Shown piece after piece: positions 44,720-54,346 of a stretch of DNA of 64,000 nt (the stretch's first letter is position 1; the number at the start of each line of letters is the position of its first letter). The notes under the pieces are model-generated. The model was not told where the DNA came from. It did not search any database and saw only the letters and a list, made by a program, of their open reading frames with translations. The stretch spans positions 62,001-126,000 of the forward strand of contig NZ_JAJNCX010000005.1 in assembly GCF_021026315.1 (NCBI RefSeq). Reading direction: 5' to 3'. The stretch is from Rhizobium sp. C4 (GTDB taxonomy: Bacteria; Pseudomonadota; Alphaproteobacteria; Rhizobiales; Rhizobiaceae). A program made the position numbers and the translations under genes.

Positions 44720-46810
44720 TCAGAACTTCACGCGATAGCTCGCCGAGAGCCATGTCGTGTTGCGGCCTGTCTGGTTGGAGGTGTTGAGCATGACGAGCCC
44801 GTCGCCATTGCCGAGCTTGTAGCTGACCCCGAGCCCGCCACGGACCCAGTCCTGCTGGATCGCCGCGCCGTCGATGGAGAAGGCGGAAAGCCCGAGGATC
44901 TGGCCGCTCACACCGGCGCCGGTCTTTTCGAAACGGTGGCCGTATTCGAAGCGGGTGACGAGGGCGAGCTGGTCGTTGAGCGGCGTCTTCGCATCCGCGC
45001 CGATGCGCACGGTGTTGGAGATCTCGCGGGAACCGTCAAAGCGGACCGGGAAGCTTCCGCCGGCCTCGGTGTAGCCGTTCATCTGCGCGTTGAGATAGGT
45101 GTAGCTGGCAAACGGCGACACGCCCGTTGACCCGAGCTTGAAGGCATCCTGCCAGTCGAGGCGGGCACGAACACCAAAGGTTTGCGTTGCTGCCGAACCG
45201 AAGGAGCTATCGTTGGCTGTGCCGTTGAGGTACCCGCGGCGGATATCGGCCTTGCCCCAGTTCAAATAGCCCGAAAGCGTGGCAACGAAGCCGCCGGCGA
45301 AGACGTGCGAAACGTCCGGCGCGATATAGCCTGACGAGAAGGTGGCATTGCCGCCATTTGGCATATCCATTCGGGAATATTGCCCGCCGCCGGCAAGGCG
45401 GACGGTCCAGCCGTCCTCCAGCCCGCGCCCGAAGCCGAATTCGCCCGCGCCCAGGCCGCCATTGGCGGTCTTCGTGCTGGCATAGCCGCCATCGCCGGTG
45501 AACCAAAAGGAGGACTGTCCGGCATCGAGCAGCATGAAGAGCGGCGAGGAATGGGCGCCGTTGACGGCAATGTCGGCATCCTGCAGCTGGCCCGAAACAC
45601 GCGGTGTGTTGACCAGGCTCTGCTGGAAGTTGGTGACATCCATCAGACCGGCCTTGGAGGTGGTTGCTGACGGTCCGCGCGCGATGAAGGCGTGATTGTT
45701 GGTCAGCGTTCCCGCGATCACGTTGCCGTCCGCGGAAATGCCGTAGGCGGAGGAGGTGACGTCACTGGCAAGCGTGACGCCATTGTCGCGCAGCCACTGG
45801 TCAACCGTGATCATCCCGCCGTTCTGGGTCCAGCGGAAGCCGTGATTGACGTTGCCGTCATCCGCATAGCCGACGACGACGGATCCGTCGGCGCTGACGC
45901 CCTTGGCGGTCGAGCCGTTGCCGCCGTTGAACGTTCCGAGGCCAACCATGCCGGTTCCTTGCGTCCAGCGAAAGGCGCTGTTGACATTGCCGGCATCGGT
46001 CCCGAAGCCGACGACGACAGATCCGTCGGAATTGGTGGCCGTTGCCACGGAATCCGTGTCGCCGTTCAAGATCCCGAGATTGGTCATGCCGGTGGCCTGC
46101 GTCCAGCGGAAGGCGCGCATGTTTGCACCATTGTCGGCATAGCCGACGACGACAGCCCCGTCGCCGCTGACGCCGAGTGCCGTGGATTCCAGGCCGCCAT
46201 TCAGGGTTCCGAGGTTGACCAGACCGCTGGCCTGGGTCCAGCGGAAGGCTCGCTCGGCATCGTTGCTGTTGCCGTCCTTGGCAACGCCGACGACCACGGA
46301 GCCGTCGTTGCTGACGCCATAGGCCTTCGATTCCGTGCCGCCGTTGAAGGTCCCGAGGTTGACCAGCCCGCCCGCCTGCGTCCAGCGGAAAGCACGCGCC
46401 TCATCATTGGCGTTGCCGTCATTGGCAAAGCCGACGACAACGGTTCCATCTGCGCTCAGGCCATAGGCATAGGACTGGCTGCCGGCGTTGAACGTGCCGA
46501 GGTTGACGAGGCCGCCGGTGCGTGTCCAACGAAAGGCACGCTCGGCATTGTTGGCGGCGCCATCGGTCGCATAACCGACAACCGTGGTGCCATCCGCACT
46601 GACAGCGAAGGGCACGGATTCAGTGCCGCCGTTCAATGTGCCGAGGTCAAGCAGATCCGAGGCGCCGGCCCCCGCCGGCAGGAGGACGACGGTGGCTGCT
46701 CCCGACAGCAGCAGCAGACGCAGCGTCGAGTACCGCCGCCGTGCGGCGCTCCCCGTGTCAGACGATGTGCCGGTGTTTTCCTGCCCGCGGCGCATGAGAG
46801 GTTCTCCCAT
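44720..46810 (-). CDS. Autotransporter with HAF-repeat passenger domain
   Basis: A 696-residue outer-membrane protein. The long signal region ends near AGAGA-SD (residue 50). The passenger (about 65-380) is six to seven HAF-type repeats of about 45 residues, each with a (S)xDGxVVVG core followed by AFRWTQ and LGTFNGG. The C-terminal 280 residues are an autotransporter beta-barrel (GYIAPDVSHVFAGGFVATLSGYLNWGKADIRRG) ending in the aromatic SYRVKF. The repeats predict a beta-propeller- or beta-helix-like surface domain; ligand unknown. ATG at residue 6 is an alternative start. It is followed upstream by a same-strand AraC gene. Confidence 0.85.
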   Translation of the reverse strand: MGEPLMRRGQENTGTSSDTGSAARRRYSTLRLLLLSGAATVVLLPAGAGASDLLDLGTLNGGTESVPFAVSADGTTVVGYATDGAANNAERAFRWTRTGGLVNLGTFNAGSQSYAYGLSADGTVVVGFANDGNANDEARAFRWTQAGGLVNLGTFNGGTESKAYGVSNDGSVVVGVAKDGNSNDAERAFRWTQASGLVNLGTLNGGLESTALGVSGDGAVVVGYADNGANMRAFRWTQATGMTNLGILNGDTDSVATATNSDGSVVVGFGTDAGNVNSAFRWTQGTGMVGLGTFNGGNGSTAKGVSADGSVVVGYADDGNVNHGFRWTQNGGMITVDQWLRDNGVTLASDVTSSAYGISADGNVIAGTLTNNHAFIARGPSATTSKAGLMDVTNFQQSLVNTPRVSGQLQDADIAVNGAHSSPLFMLLDAGQSSFWFTGDGGYASTKTANGGLGAGEFGFGRGLEDGWTVRLAGGGQYSRMDMPNGGNATFSSGYIAPDVSHVFAGGFVATLSGYLNWGKADIRRGYLNGTANDSSFGSAATQTFGVRARLDWQDAFKLGSTGVSPFASYTYLNAQMNGYTEAGGSFPVRFDGSREISNTVRIGADAKTPLNDQLALVTRFEYGHRFEKTGAGVSGQILGLSAFSIDGAAIQQDWVRGGLGVSYKLGNGDGLVMLNTSNQTGRNTTWLSASYRVKF
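45671..46618 (-). repeat. HAF-repeat coding array
   Basis: DNA coding for residues about 65-380 of the autotransporter: units of 40-48 codons with a conserved DGxVVVG...AFRWTQ...LGTFNGG pattern. Successive units differ in length and in third positions, so the array is old rather than a recent slippage expansion. Confidence 0.75.
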
Positions 46811-46971
46811 GGGTCAATATCCCCCCGATTTCCCTTGTAAGGCGGGGTCTTACAGGCCACCTGAGCGGGCGCACAGAGGCACAGGGCGGAAGTACAATGG
46901 CGTGCAAGAGAACGGGTCGATTTGTCGATTTCGGTGCAAATCGATGAAGAGGTCATGACCGTGCCGGGAGA

Positions 46972-47994
46972 TCAGCGCGACTGCTGAATCCAGTTCCGCC
47001 AGGCGGCATGCAGGGGTGAACTGTCATGCGCGGTCAAGCCTGCCTGACCGAATGCGCGCGCCTCGCGTGGGACGAGGCCATAGGCGCGGCGGAAGGCCGT
47101 CACGAGGCCGCTTCGATTGCCGAAACAGAACTGATTGGCGATATCCGAGATCGATCGGCCGACCTGTTCCGGATCGATCAGGGCGCTTCGAATGGCCTCA
47201 AGCCGCCTGGCGCGCAGGTAGGAGATGAAGCCCCCGTCTGCTTCGAAGAGATAGTAGAGCTTTCGTCTGGAGATACCGAATCGGGCTGCGACGGTTTCGG
47301 CATCAAGTCCCGGATTCGACAGGTCCGCCTGAATGAAGCGTCGGATCTCCATATGCAGGGAGGCATTGACGCCCGGTTCATCGAGATCGCGGGCATCTTC
47401 GCCGTTGAGGATGGCGGCCACGATGTGAAGCGTTGGCTGCAGCAGGGCCAGACCTTCAGCCGGCATCAGCTGCGGGCCCGTCGTCATCAGTTCGGCAACG
47501 TGGCTTCTCAGAATGCGCACCATAGGCAGCTCGCTGCGGATGATCCGCATGTGATGTGCATCGGGCGACACCAGCAACGGCGCCAGCAGCCGCCTCGGGA
47601 CGATGAGGTTGAGATTGGTGAAATCAGTAGCGCCGGTCATCAGCGGCTGGGCGAGATCGACGACAAGCAGATCGCCGGGGCGGGTCCATTCGGACTCCGC
47701 CCAGCTCCGATCCCCGCATCTGCCGTCGACATAGAACTGGATGAGATAGTGGCTGAGGCCGTCGCGCGCCGTTCTGTAGCGCGACCGCTCGAACGACTGG
47801 GCCACACAGCTGGATCGCCCGACAACGGTATCACCCAGAAGGATGGCGCCGACCTCGGCGTAGAAGGCCGCGTCCTTCTGGCTGCTCAGGTTCACATCGA
47901 ACATCACATTGATGTTTTCAAACCACAGGGCGCGCGCGGAGCCTTTGTGGGAGCCCTTCGTGTCAAAATACGAAAAGGGGAGCTTATCCTGCAT
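46972..47994 (-). CDS. AraC-family transcriptional regulator
   Basis: A 340-residue regulator with an N-terminal AraC-binding-like domain (about 20-200, including GLSHYLIQFYVDGRCGDRSW and GDLLVVDLAQP) and a C-terminal AraC helix-turn-helix (LDAETVAARFGISRRKLYYLFEADGG, then ISDIANQFCFGNRSGLVTAFRRAYG). It is upstream of the autotransporter gene on the same strand with 161 bp between, so it may control it. The effector is unknown. Confidence 0.88.
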   Translation of the reverse strand: MQDKLPFSYFDTKGSHKGSARALWFENINVMFDVNLSSQKDAAFYAEVGAILLGDTVVGRSSCVAQSFERSRYRTARDGLSHYLIQFYVDGRCGDRSWAESEWTRPGDLLVVDLAQPLMTGATDFTNLNLIVPRRLLAPLLVSPDAHHMRIIRSELPMVRILRSHVAELMTTGPQLMPAEGLALLQPTLHIVAAILNGEDARDLDEPGVNASLHMEIRRFIQADLSNPGLDAETVAARFGISRRKLYYLFEADGGFISYLRARRLEAIRSALIDPEQVGRSISDIANQFCFGNRSGLVTAFRRAYGLVPREARAFGQAGLTAHDSSPLHAAWRNWIQQSR

Positions 47995-48344
47995 GGGTCT
48001 TGGTCACTATCTTGCCGCGGCGAAGAATTATCGAAAATCAAATGGCTTTATTCATATTAGAATATGCTTTCTTCTCACTATGAAGTCGCCATCGAAAGGA
48101 CAGTTCTCCAGGCTCGCGGAAATCTTGATTATATTCGTAAGAAAATATGGAATAGCGGCCGATTTCGGCGCGCCAACGGGCGCACAATATTCAGTGTTTC
48201 CCGTTTCGTCCAGTCCGTCAGGATTGCTGTTGTTTCAGCCCCAAGCTCAGCTTGGAGCCGGCCAAAATCTTTCGAACATGACGGGACGGAGAGGATGCCG
48301 ATCCTGCCTCTGGCCGGTGGTTGAAAAGGGCATGCAATCAGCGG
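47995..48344. other. AT-rich intergenic region upstream of the AraC gene
   Basis: No gene is supported; short open frames here have no family features. The base composition is clearly AT-richer than the surroundings from about 48020 to 48165. A palindrome CATATT-AG-AATATG is at 48053-48066. It separates the AraC promoter from the kdpE stop. Confidence 0.5.
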
Positions 48345-49037
48345 TCAGTTCGCACTTTCTGCGAAGCGATAGCCGACGCCCGGCTCCGTGCGGATGATGA
48401 CGGGCTCCGCCGGGTTCCGCTCGATCTTCTGCCGCAACTGGCCGATGAAGACCCGGAGATAATGCAGGTCTTCGCCATGCGCCGGGCCCCAGACGGAGGT
48501 CAGCAGCATCTTGTGGGTGACGACGCGGCCCGCGTGGCGCGAAAGCAGGACGAGAAGGTCATATTCCTTCGGCGTCAGCTTGATGGCAGCGCCCTCGCGG
48601 GAGACGATGCGGCGCTGGGTGTCGATGTCGAGGCCGTCGATGGTGAAATGCGTGGCGACCGCGCTTTCCTTGTTCTTGCGGCGCAGTGCGGTGCGGATGC
48701 GGGCGGTAAGCTCACCGATGCCGAAAGGCTTCTCGACATAATCGTCGGCCCCCAGATCGAGGGACGCGATCTTCTCGCTTTCGCGGTCGCGGGCGGACAG
48801 AATGATGATCGGGATATCCGACCAGCCGCGCAATTGCGCCACGACCTCCTTGCCGTCCATGTCGGGCAGGCCGAGATCGAGGATGACCACATCGGGAGCA
48901 GCGGTGGCTACCGCCTTCAAAGCCTCCGCGCCGGTCGCGGCTTCCACGACCTCGTAGCCGGCGGCATTCAGCGCCGGTTTCAGGAAACGCTGGATTTGCG
49001 GCTCGTCATCGACCACCAGAATGCGATCCAGGCTCAT
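48345..49037 (-). CDS. kdpE: Response regulator KdpE
   Basis: A 230-residue OmpR-type regulator: receiver with phospho-Asp54 in ILDLGLPDMDG and Lys in EKPFG, and a winged-helix DNA-binding domain (LTPKEYDLLVLLSRHAGRVVTH, ending HYLRVFIGQLRQKIE). It activates kdpFABC under potassium limitation after phosphorylation by KdpD. It overlaps kdpD by 4 nt (ATGA). Confidence 0.95.
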   Translation of the reverse strand: MSLDRILVVDDEPQIQRFLKPALNAAGYEVVEAATGAEALKAVATAAPDVVILDLGLPDMDGKEVVAQLRGWSDIPIIILSARDRESEKIASLDLGADDYVEKPFGIGELTARIRTALRRKNKESAVATHFTIDGLDIDTQRRIVSREGAAIKLTPKEYDLLVLLSRHAGRVVTHKMLLTSVWGPAHGEDLHYLRVFIGQLRQKIERNPAEPVIIRTEPGVGYRFAESAN

Positions 49038-51718
49038 GCGTCGCTCCTGACGGGGGCTTTGACCGGAAATCTCATGGTGATGCGGGTTCCCCGTTTCTTC
49101 AGCGCCGGACTTTCGGCCTTGATCGTGCCGCCCATGGCCTCGACGAAGCCGCGCGCGATGGAAAGGCCAAGGCCTGTGCCGGGCGCGCGCCCGTCGCTCT
49201 TGCCGCGTCGATAGAACTTTTCGAAGACGCGTTCCAGCTCTTCCGGCGGAATGCCCTTGCCGAGATCGGTGACGGAAATGATCACGGCCTCGCCGTCGCG
49301 TCGCGCATAGACATTGATCGGCTCGGTGCCGCCATATTTGACGGCATTGTCGAGCAGATTGAACAGGACCTGGCCGAGCAGAACGCTATCGGCCTCGATC
49401 AGCGGCAGATCGCTCGCCAGCCCCGTCTCGATGCCGCGGCCGGGGAAATACTTGCGCGCCCGCTCGACTGCGGTGCGCACGACGTCGGCGACGTCGACCC
49501 AGTCATGGGTGAATTTGAGCGCACCGGATTCGATGCGGCTCATGTCCAGAAGGTTGGCGACGAAGCGGGAGAGGCGGTCGCTTTCCTGTTCGATGGATTG
49601 CAGCAGATCGTCGCGGCTTTCCGGCTGCATCCTGTCGCCGAATTCGCGCAGGCTGCTGACGGCCCCGGTGATGGTGGCGAGCGGCGTCTTCAGGTCATGC
49701 GAAATCGAGGAGAGAAGCGCGTCGCGATAGCGCTCGCCTTCCAGCCGCGCGGCCTGATCGACGCTTTCCTGCGACAGCCTTGCGCGGTCGATCGCCACCG
49801 CCGTCTGGTCGAGGATCGCCGTCAGCATCCGCTCGTCGGTCGGGTTCAGATTGTCTTCGGCCAGCTCGACGCCGCAGACGCCGACGACGCCATGCGGGCT
49901 CATCAGCGGGCGGAAATGGAAATGGCTGTTGGGCAGCGTGCCCGTGCCGCGCCCGGCATGTTCGCGCTTTTCATGCGCCCAGCGGGCGGCGGTCAGGTCC
50001 GCGACGCCGGGTTCTGTATCCGGCGGCCAGGCGGCGAGTGTCTTCAGGTCGCCGTCCACAGGCAGGAGCAGAAGCACGTTCTTCTTCAGGCCCGATTGAA
50101 GCTGTGTCACCGCGGCCCATAGAACCTCCTCGACATTGGCCGTGCCGGAGAGCTTGCGCGAGAAATCGTAGAGTGCCTGCATGGCGATCGCGCGGGAACG
50201 CGCGGCCTTCGCCTGCTCGCGGGAGCGGGCGGCAAGGCTGCCCGTCAGCACGGCAGCACCGAGATAGGCAACGAGCGCGAAGACCTCGTAAGGCTCGGCA
50301 ACGGTCAGCGTGTAGCGCGGTTCGATGAAGAGGAAGTTGTAGGCGAGCGTCGAAAGGCCCGAAGCCAGAAGCGCCGATGTGAGCCCGCCATAGATGGCGG
50401 CGACGAGCACGCCCATGAGGAAGATGATGGAGAGGTTCGGCAGGTGGATGACGCGGTCGATGGCTTCGCCGACAAGGCTTGCCGCCGCCACGGTCGCGAC
50501 CCCGATCAGCACATTCATGCGGACCGACGCAAGATCGAGGCGAGGGAACGGCTTTCTCCGCCGCACAGTTTCCTTGTCCGAGGTCACCACATGCAGGGCA
50601 AGGCCGCTTGCGCGCGCGGTCAGCGCATCCTGCAGCGAGCCTCGCCGCCAGAACGCCCAGCTTTGCTTGGGGCTCGACCCGATGACGATCTGGGTGGCAT
50701 GTTCCTCTGCGGCAAATCTCAGGATTTCCGTCACATAATCGTTGCCGGCAATGCGCTTGACCTCTCCGCCCAGTTCTTCGGCAAGGCGAAGGACCTTCTC
50801 CAGCTGGCGCATCGCGACCGCGTCGTCCTGTTCGCGATCGGTGCGCTCGACATGGACGGCGACCCAGGGCGCGTTGAGGCCCGAGGCGAGGCGGCTGGCA
50901 GCGCGCACGACGATCTCGGAAAGCGGGTCGGCGCCGACGCAGACGATCAGCCGTTCGCCGCTCGCCCAGGGCCCTTCGATGGCGTTCTGCTTGAGATAGT
51001 CGACGATCTGGTCGTCGACGCGGTCGGCGGTGCGGCGCAACGCCAGTTCGCGCAGCGCCGTCAGGTTGCCGATGCGGAAGAAGCGGTCGACGGCGCGGTT
51101 GGCGCTTTCGGGCAGGTAGACCTTGCCCTCCTTCAGCCGGTCGATCAGCTCGGCCGGCGGAAGGTCGACGAGCAGCATTTCGTCGGCGCGGCTGAGCACG
51201 CTGTCCGGCACGCGCTCGCGGATGGTGACGCCGGTAATCTGGGTGACGAGATCCGACAGGCTCTCGACATGCTGGATGTTGAGCGCCGTCCAGACATCGA
51301 TGCCGGCGTCCAGCAGGTCGTCAATGTCCTGATGGCGCTTGGGATGCAGGCTGCCTTCCGGGTTGGAATGGGCAAGCTCGTCCACGATGATGACGGCGGG
51401 GCGTCGGGCAAGTGCTGCATCGAGGTCGAATTCATGCAGCACGCGGCCGCGATACTCGATTTCGCGGCGCGGCAGGATGTCTAGGCCTTCGAGAAGCGAG
51501 GCGGTTTCGCTGCGGCCATGGGTCTCGACCAGCCCGACAATGATGTCGGTGCCGGCATCACGGAGCCGCCGGGCACGTTGCAGCATGGCGTAGGTCTTGC
51601 CGACGCCGGGTGCTGCACCCAAAAAAATCGTGAGCTTGCCCCTGCGGTCTTTCTCCGCAAGGGCAAGCAGCGCGTCCGGATCCGGACGTTTGTTCTGTTC
51701 CTGGCCGTTACCTGCCAT
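49034..51718 (-). CDS. kdpD: Potassium-responsive sensor kinase KdpD
   Basis: An 894-residue sensor. The N-terminal KdpD domain has Walker A GAAPGVGKT (34-42) and VDELAHSNPEG; a universal-stress-protein-like domain follows (about 250-370), then four membrane helices (about 400-500), a GAF-like domain and the kinase core with His674 in SSISHDLKTPLATITG and GTGLGLSIARGF. It senses potassium limitation or turgor and phosphorylates KdpE. It lies 8 nt downstream of kdpC. Confidence 0.96.
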   Translation of the reverse strand: MAGNGQEQNKRPDPDALLALAEKDRRGKLTIFLGAAPGVGKTYAMLQRARRLRDAGTDIIVGLVETHGRSETASLLEGLDILPRREIEYRGRVLHEFDLDAALARRPAVIIVDELAHSNPEGSLHPKRHQDIDDLLDAGIDVWTALNIQHVESLSDLVTQITGVTIRERVPDSVLSRADEMLLVDLPPAELIDRLKEGKVYLPESANRAVDRFFRIGNLTALRELALRRTADRVDDQIVDYLKQNAIEGPWASGERLIVCVGADPLSEIVVRAASRLASGLNAPWVAVHVERTDREQDDAVAMRQLEKVLRLAEELGGEVKRIAGNDYVTEILRFAAEEHATQIVIGSSPKQSWAFWRRGSLQDALTARASGLALHVVTSDKETVRRRKPFPRLDLASVRMNVLIGVATVAAASLVGEAIDRVIHLPNLSIIFLMGVLVAAIYGGLTSALLASGLSTLAYNFLFIEPRYTLTVAEPYEVFALVAYLGAAVLTGSLAARSREQAKAARSRAIAMQALYDFSRKLSGTANVEEVLWAAVTQLQSGLKKNVLLLLPVDGDLKTLAAWPPDTEPGVADLTAARWAHEKREHAGRGTGTLPNSHFHFRPLMSPHGVVGVCGVELAEDNLNPTDERMLTAILDQTAVAIDRARLSQESVDQAARLEGERYRDALLSSISHDLKTPLATITGAVSSLREFGDRMQPESRDDLLQSIEQESDRLSRFVANLLDMSRIESGALKFTHDWVDVADVVRTAVERARKYFPGRGIETGLASDLPLIEADSVLLGQVLFNLLDNAVKYGGTEPINVYARRDGEAVIISVTDLGKGIPPEELERVFEKFYRRGKSDGRAPGTGLGLSIARGFVEAMGGTIKAESPALKKRGTRITMRFPVKAPVRSDA

Positions 51719-51726
51719 TCGTCTCT

Positions 51727-52296
51727 TCAGCTTTTCAGTGCGTCGAGCGCCATGTTGAGCTCTAGCACATTAACATGCGGTTCACCGATGAATCCGAACA
51801 GCCGCTTTTCGATATGGGCGTTGACGAGATCGCCGACCTTGGCCGTCTCGACGCCGCGCGCCTTGGCAACGCGTTCGACCTGCGCCAGCGCATAGTCCGG
51901 CGTAATGTCGGGATCAAGGCCGGAGCCGGAGGCGGTGACGGCATCGGCCGGGATCGGTGTCGCGATGCCGGTCTTCTTCAGCCGGTCGACGTCGCCCGTG
52001 ACGCGGTCCTTAAGCTTGGCAGCGGTCGGACCGAGGTTCGAGCCGCCCGAGCCCGTCGGGTCATAAGGGTTGGGCGAGGTCGCAGACGGACGCGGCCAGA
52101 AATAGCGGTCGCTCGAAAAGTTCTGGCCGATCAGCGCGGAACCGACGATCTGTCCGTCCTTGGCGATGAGGCTGCCTTGCGCCTTTGCAGGGGCGGCCAC
52201 CTTGGCCACACCGGTCATCGCGAAAGGATAGGCGATGCCTGTGACGAGGGTCATGAGAATGACCAGCGAGAATGCGGGGCGAAGATGTTTCAGCAT
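51727..52296 (-). CDS. kdpC: Potassium-transporting ATPase subunit KdpC
   Basis: A 189-residue protein with one N-terminal helix (FSLVILMTLVTGIAYPFAMTGVA) and a periplasmic domain containing GSALIGQNFSSDRYFWPRPSA and the late FGFIGEPHVNVLELN. It is the stabilising/assembly subunit of the Kdp pump. It follows kdpB by 4 nt. Confidence 0.96.
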   Translation of the reverse strand: MLKHLRPAFSLVILMTLVTGIAYPFAMTGVAKVAAPAKAQGSLIAKDGQIVGSALIGQNFSSDRYFWPRPSATSPNPYDPTGSGGSNLGPTAAKLKDRVTGDVDRLKKTGIATPIPADAVTASGSGLDPDITPDYALAQVERVAKARGVETAKVGDLVNAHIEKRLFGFIGEPHVNVLELNMALDALKS

Positions 52297-52300
52297 GGGA

Positions 52301-54334
52301 TTATACCAGATGCAGGAAGACGACCACGAGGTCGATGAGCTTGATGCCGGCGAAGGGCAGCACGAGACCGCCGAGGCCGTAGATGAGCAGGTTGCGACGC
52401 AGAAGCGTGGCAGCGCCCGCCGGGCGATAGGAAACGCCCTTCAGTGCCAGCGGGATCAGCGCGATGATGATCAGCGCGTTGAAGATCACGGCCGACAGGA
52501 TGGCAGACTTGGGCGAGCCAAGCGCCATGATGTTGAGCGCAGCCAGCTGCGGATAGGTCACCACGAAGAGCGCCGGGATGATCGCGAAATATTTCGCGAC
52601 GTCGTTGGCGATCGAGAAGGTGGTAAGCGCGCCGCGCGTCATCAGAAGCTGCTTGCCGATCTCGACGATCTCGATGAGCTTGGTCGGGCTGGAATCGAGG
52701 TCCACCATGTTGGCGGCTTCGCGGGCGGCCTGCGTGCCGGTCTGCATGGCCACGCCGACATCGGCCTGGGCGAGCGCCGGGGCATCGTTGGTGCCGTCGC
52801 CGCACATGGCGACCAGTCGTCCGCCGCGCTGCTGGTCGCGGATATAGGCGAGCTTGTCTTCGGGCTTGGCTTCGGCCAGGAAGTCGTCGACGCCGGCTTC
52901 GGAGGCGATGGCCGCGGCGGTTACGGGGTTGTCGCCCGTCACCATGACGGTGCGGATGCCCATGGCGCGCAGTTCAGCGAAACGTTCCTTGATGCCCGGC
53001 TTGACGATATCCTTGAGGTGGATGACGCCGAGAAGCTTGTTGCCGGAGGCAACAGCCAGCGGCGTGCCGCCCGAGCGGGCGACTTTGTCGACCGCCTGCC
53101 GGAAGGCGGGCGGGCATTCGGCTTCGGTGAGGCCGGTGAAGTTGCGGACGGAATCGACCGCACCCTTGCGCAGGCGGCGGCCGGCGATGTCGCAGCCCGA
53201 CAGCCGGGTTTCGGCAGCAAACGGCACGACGAGATCGGGCGTCACATTCGGCGTTGCAACGCCATAGGTGCCATTGGCAAGCGCCACGATGGAGCGGCCT
53301 TCCGGCGTGTCGTCGGCAAGGCTTGCCAGAAGGGCGGCTTCCGCCAGTTCGTGGGCGTCGACGCCCGGTACGGGCAGGAATTCGGAAGCCATGCGGTTGC
53401 CGAAGGTGATCGTGCCGGTCTTGTCGAGAAGCAGCGTGTCGACGTCGCCGGCAGCTTCCACGGCGCGGCCTGACGTGGCCACGACATTGAAGCGCAGCAG
53501 ACGGTCCATGCCGGCAATGCCGATGGCCGAGAGCAGGCCGCCAATGGTGGTCGGGATCAGGGTGACGAGCAGGGCGGCAAGCACGGTCACGGAGACCAGC
53601 GTGCCGGAATAGCCGGCCAGACCCCAGACCGAGACGACGACGATCAGGAAGACGAGCGTCAGACCCGAGAGGAGGATCGACAGGGCGATCTCGTTCGGCG
53701 TCTTCTGGCGTTCGGCACCCTCGATCAGCGCGATCATGCGGTCGACGAAGCTCGAGCCCGGCTGGACGGTGATCTTGACCTTGATCCAGTCGGAAAGAAC
53801 CTGCGTGCCGCCGGTGACGGCCGAGCGGTCGCCACCGGATTCGCGGATCACGGGGGCGGATTCGCCGGTGATGGCGCTTTCATTGACCGAGGCAATGCCT
53901 TCGATCACTTCGCCGTCGCCGGGGATGAGATCGCCGGCCTCGACGATGACGATATCGCCGAGCTTCAGCAGCGTGGCGGCGATCTTCTCCTCGCGCCCGT
54001 CCTTGAGACGGCGGGCGACGAGTTCCGATTTGGTCTTCTTCAGGCTTTCGGCCTGGGCGCGGCCGCGGCCTTCGGCCACGGCTTCGGCGAAGGTGGCGAA
54101 AAGCACCGTGAACCAGAGCCAGGCAGCGATCTGGCCCGAGAAGACGGCCTCGTTGCCGCCGCCGATCAGGTCGCGGATGAAGATGGCCGACACGAAGGCG
54201 GCGACGACTTCCGTGACGAAGATGACCGGGTTACGGATCAGCTGACGCGGGTCGAGCTTGATGAAGGCGTCCTTGATGGCCGGCACGACGATGGCCGGGT
54301 CAAGAAGGGCGGGGGATGTTGTTTTGTTGGACAT
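52301..54334 (-). CDS. kdpB: Potassium-transporting ATPase ATP-binding subunit KdpB
   Basis: A 677-residue P-type ATPase. Asp304 in DKTGT is the phosphorylated residue. TGES at 156-159 is the dephosphorylation motif, with Ser159 at the position of the regulatory phosphoserine of E. coli KdpB. The hinge motif [11 protein letters not shown] is intact. It couples ATP hydrolysis to potassium uptake through KdpA. Confidence 0.97.
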   Translation of the reverse strand: MSNKTTSPALLDPAIVVPAIKDAFIKLDPRQLIRNPVIFVTEVVAAFVSAIFIRDLIGGGNEAVFSGQIAAWLWFTVLFATFAEAVAEGRGRAQAESLKKTKSELVARRLKDGREEKIAATLLKLGDIVIVEAGDLIPGDGEVIEGIASVNESAITGESAPVIRESGGDRSAVTGGTQVLSDWIKVKITVQPGSSFVDRMIALIEGAERQKTPNEIALSILLSGLTLVFLIVVVSVWGLAGYSGTLVSVTVLAALLVTLIPTTIGGLLSAIGIAGMDRLLRFNVVATSGRAVEAAGDVDTLLLDKTGTITFGNRMASEFLPVPGVDAHELAEAALLASLADDTPEGRSIVALANGTYGVATPNVTPDLVVPFAAETRLSGCDIAGRRLRKGAVDSVRNFTGLTEAECPPAFRQAVDKVARSGGTPLAVASGNKLLGVIHLKDIVKPGIKERFAELRAMGIRTVMVTGDNPVTAAAIASEAGVDDFLAEAKPEDKLAYIRDQQRGGRLVAMCGDGTNDAPALAQADVGVAMQTGTQAAREAANMVDLDSSPTKLIEIVEIGKQLLMTRGALTTFSIANDVAKYFAIIPALFVVTYPQLAALNIMALGSPKSAILSAVIFNALIIIALIPLALKGVSYRPAGAATLLRRNLLIYGLGGLVLPFAGIKLIDLVVVFLHLV

Positions 54335-54346
54335 TTCGTATGACCT

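Noticed and set aside
48064-48324. Short plus-strand frames in the AT-rich gap (also 47909-48397)
   Set aside because: No ribosome site of note, no family features and atypical composition; left as intergenic.
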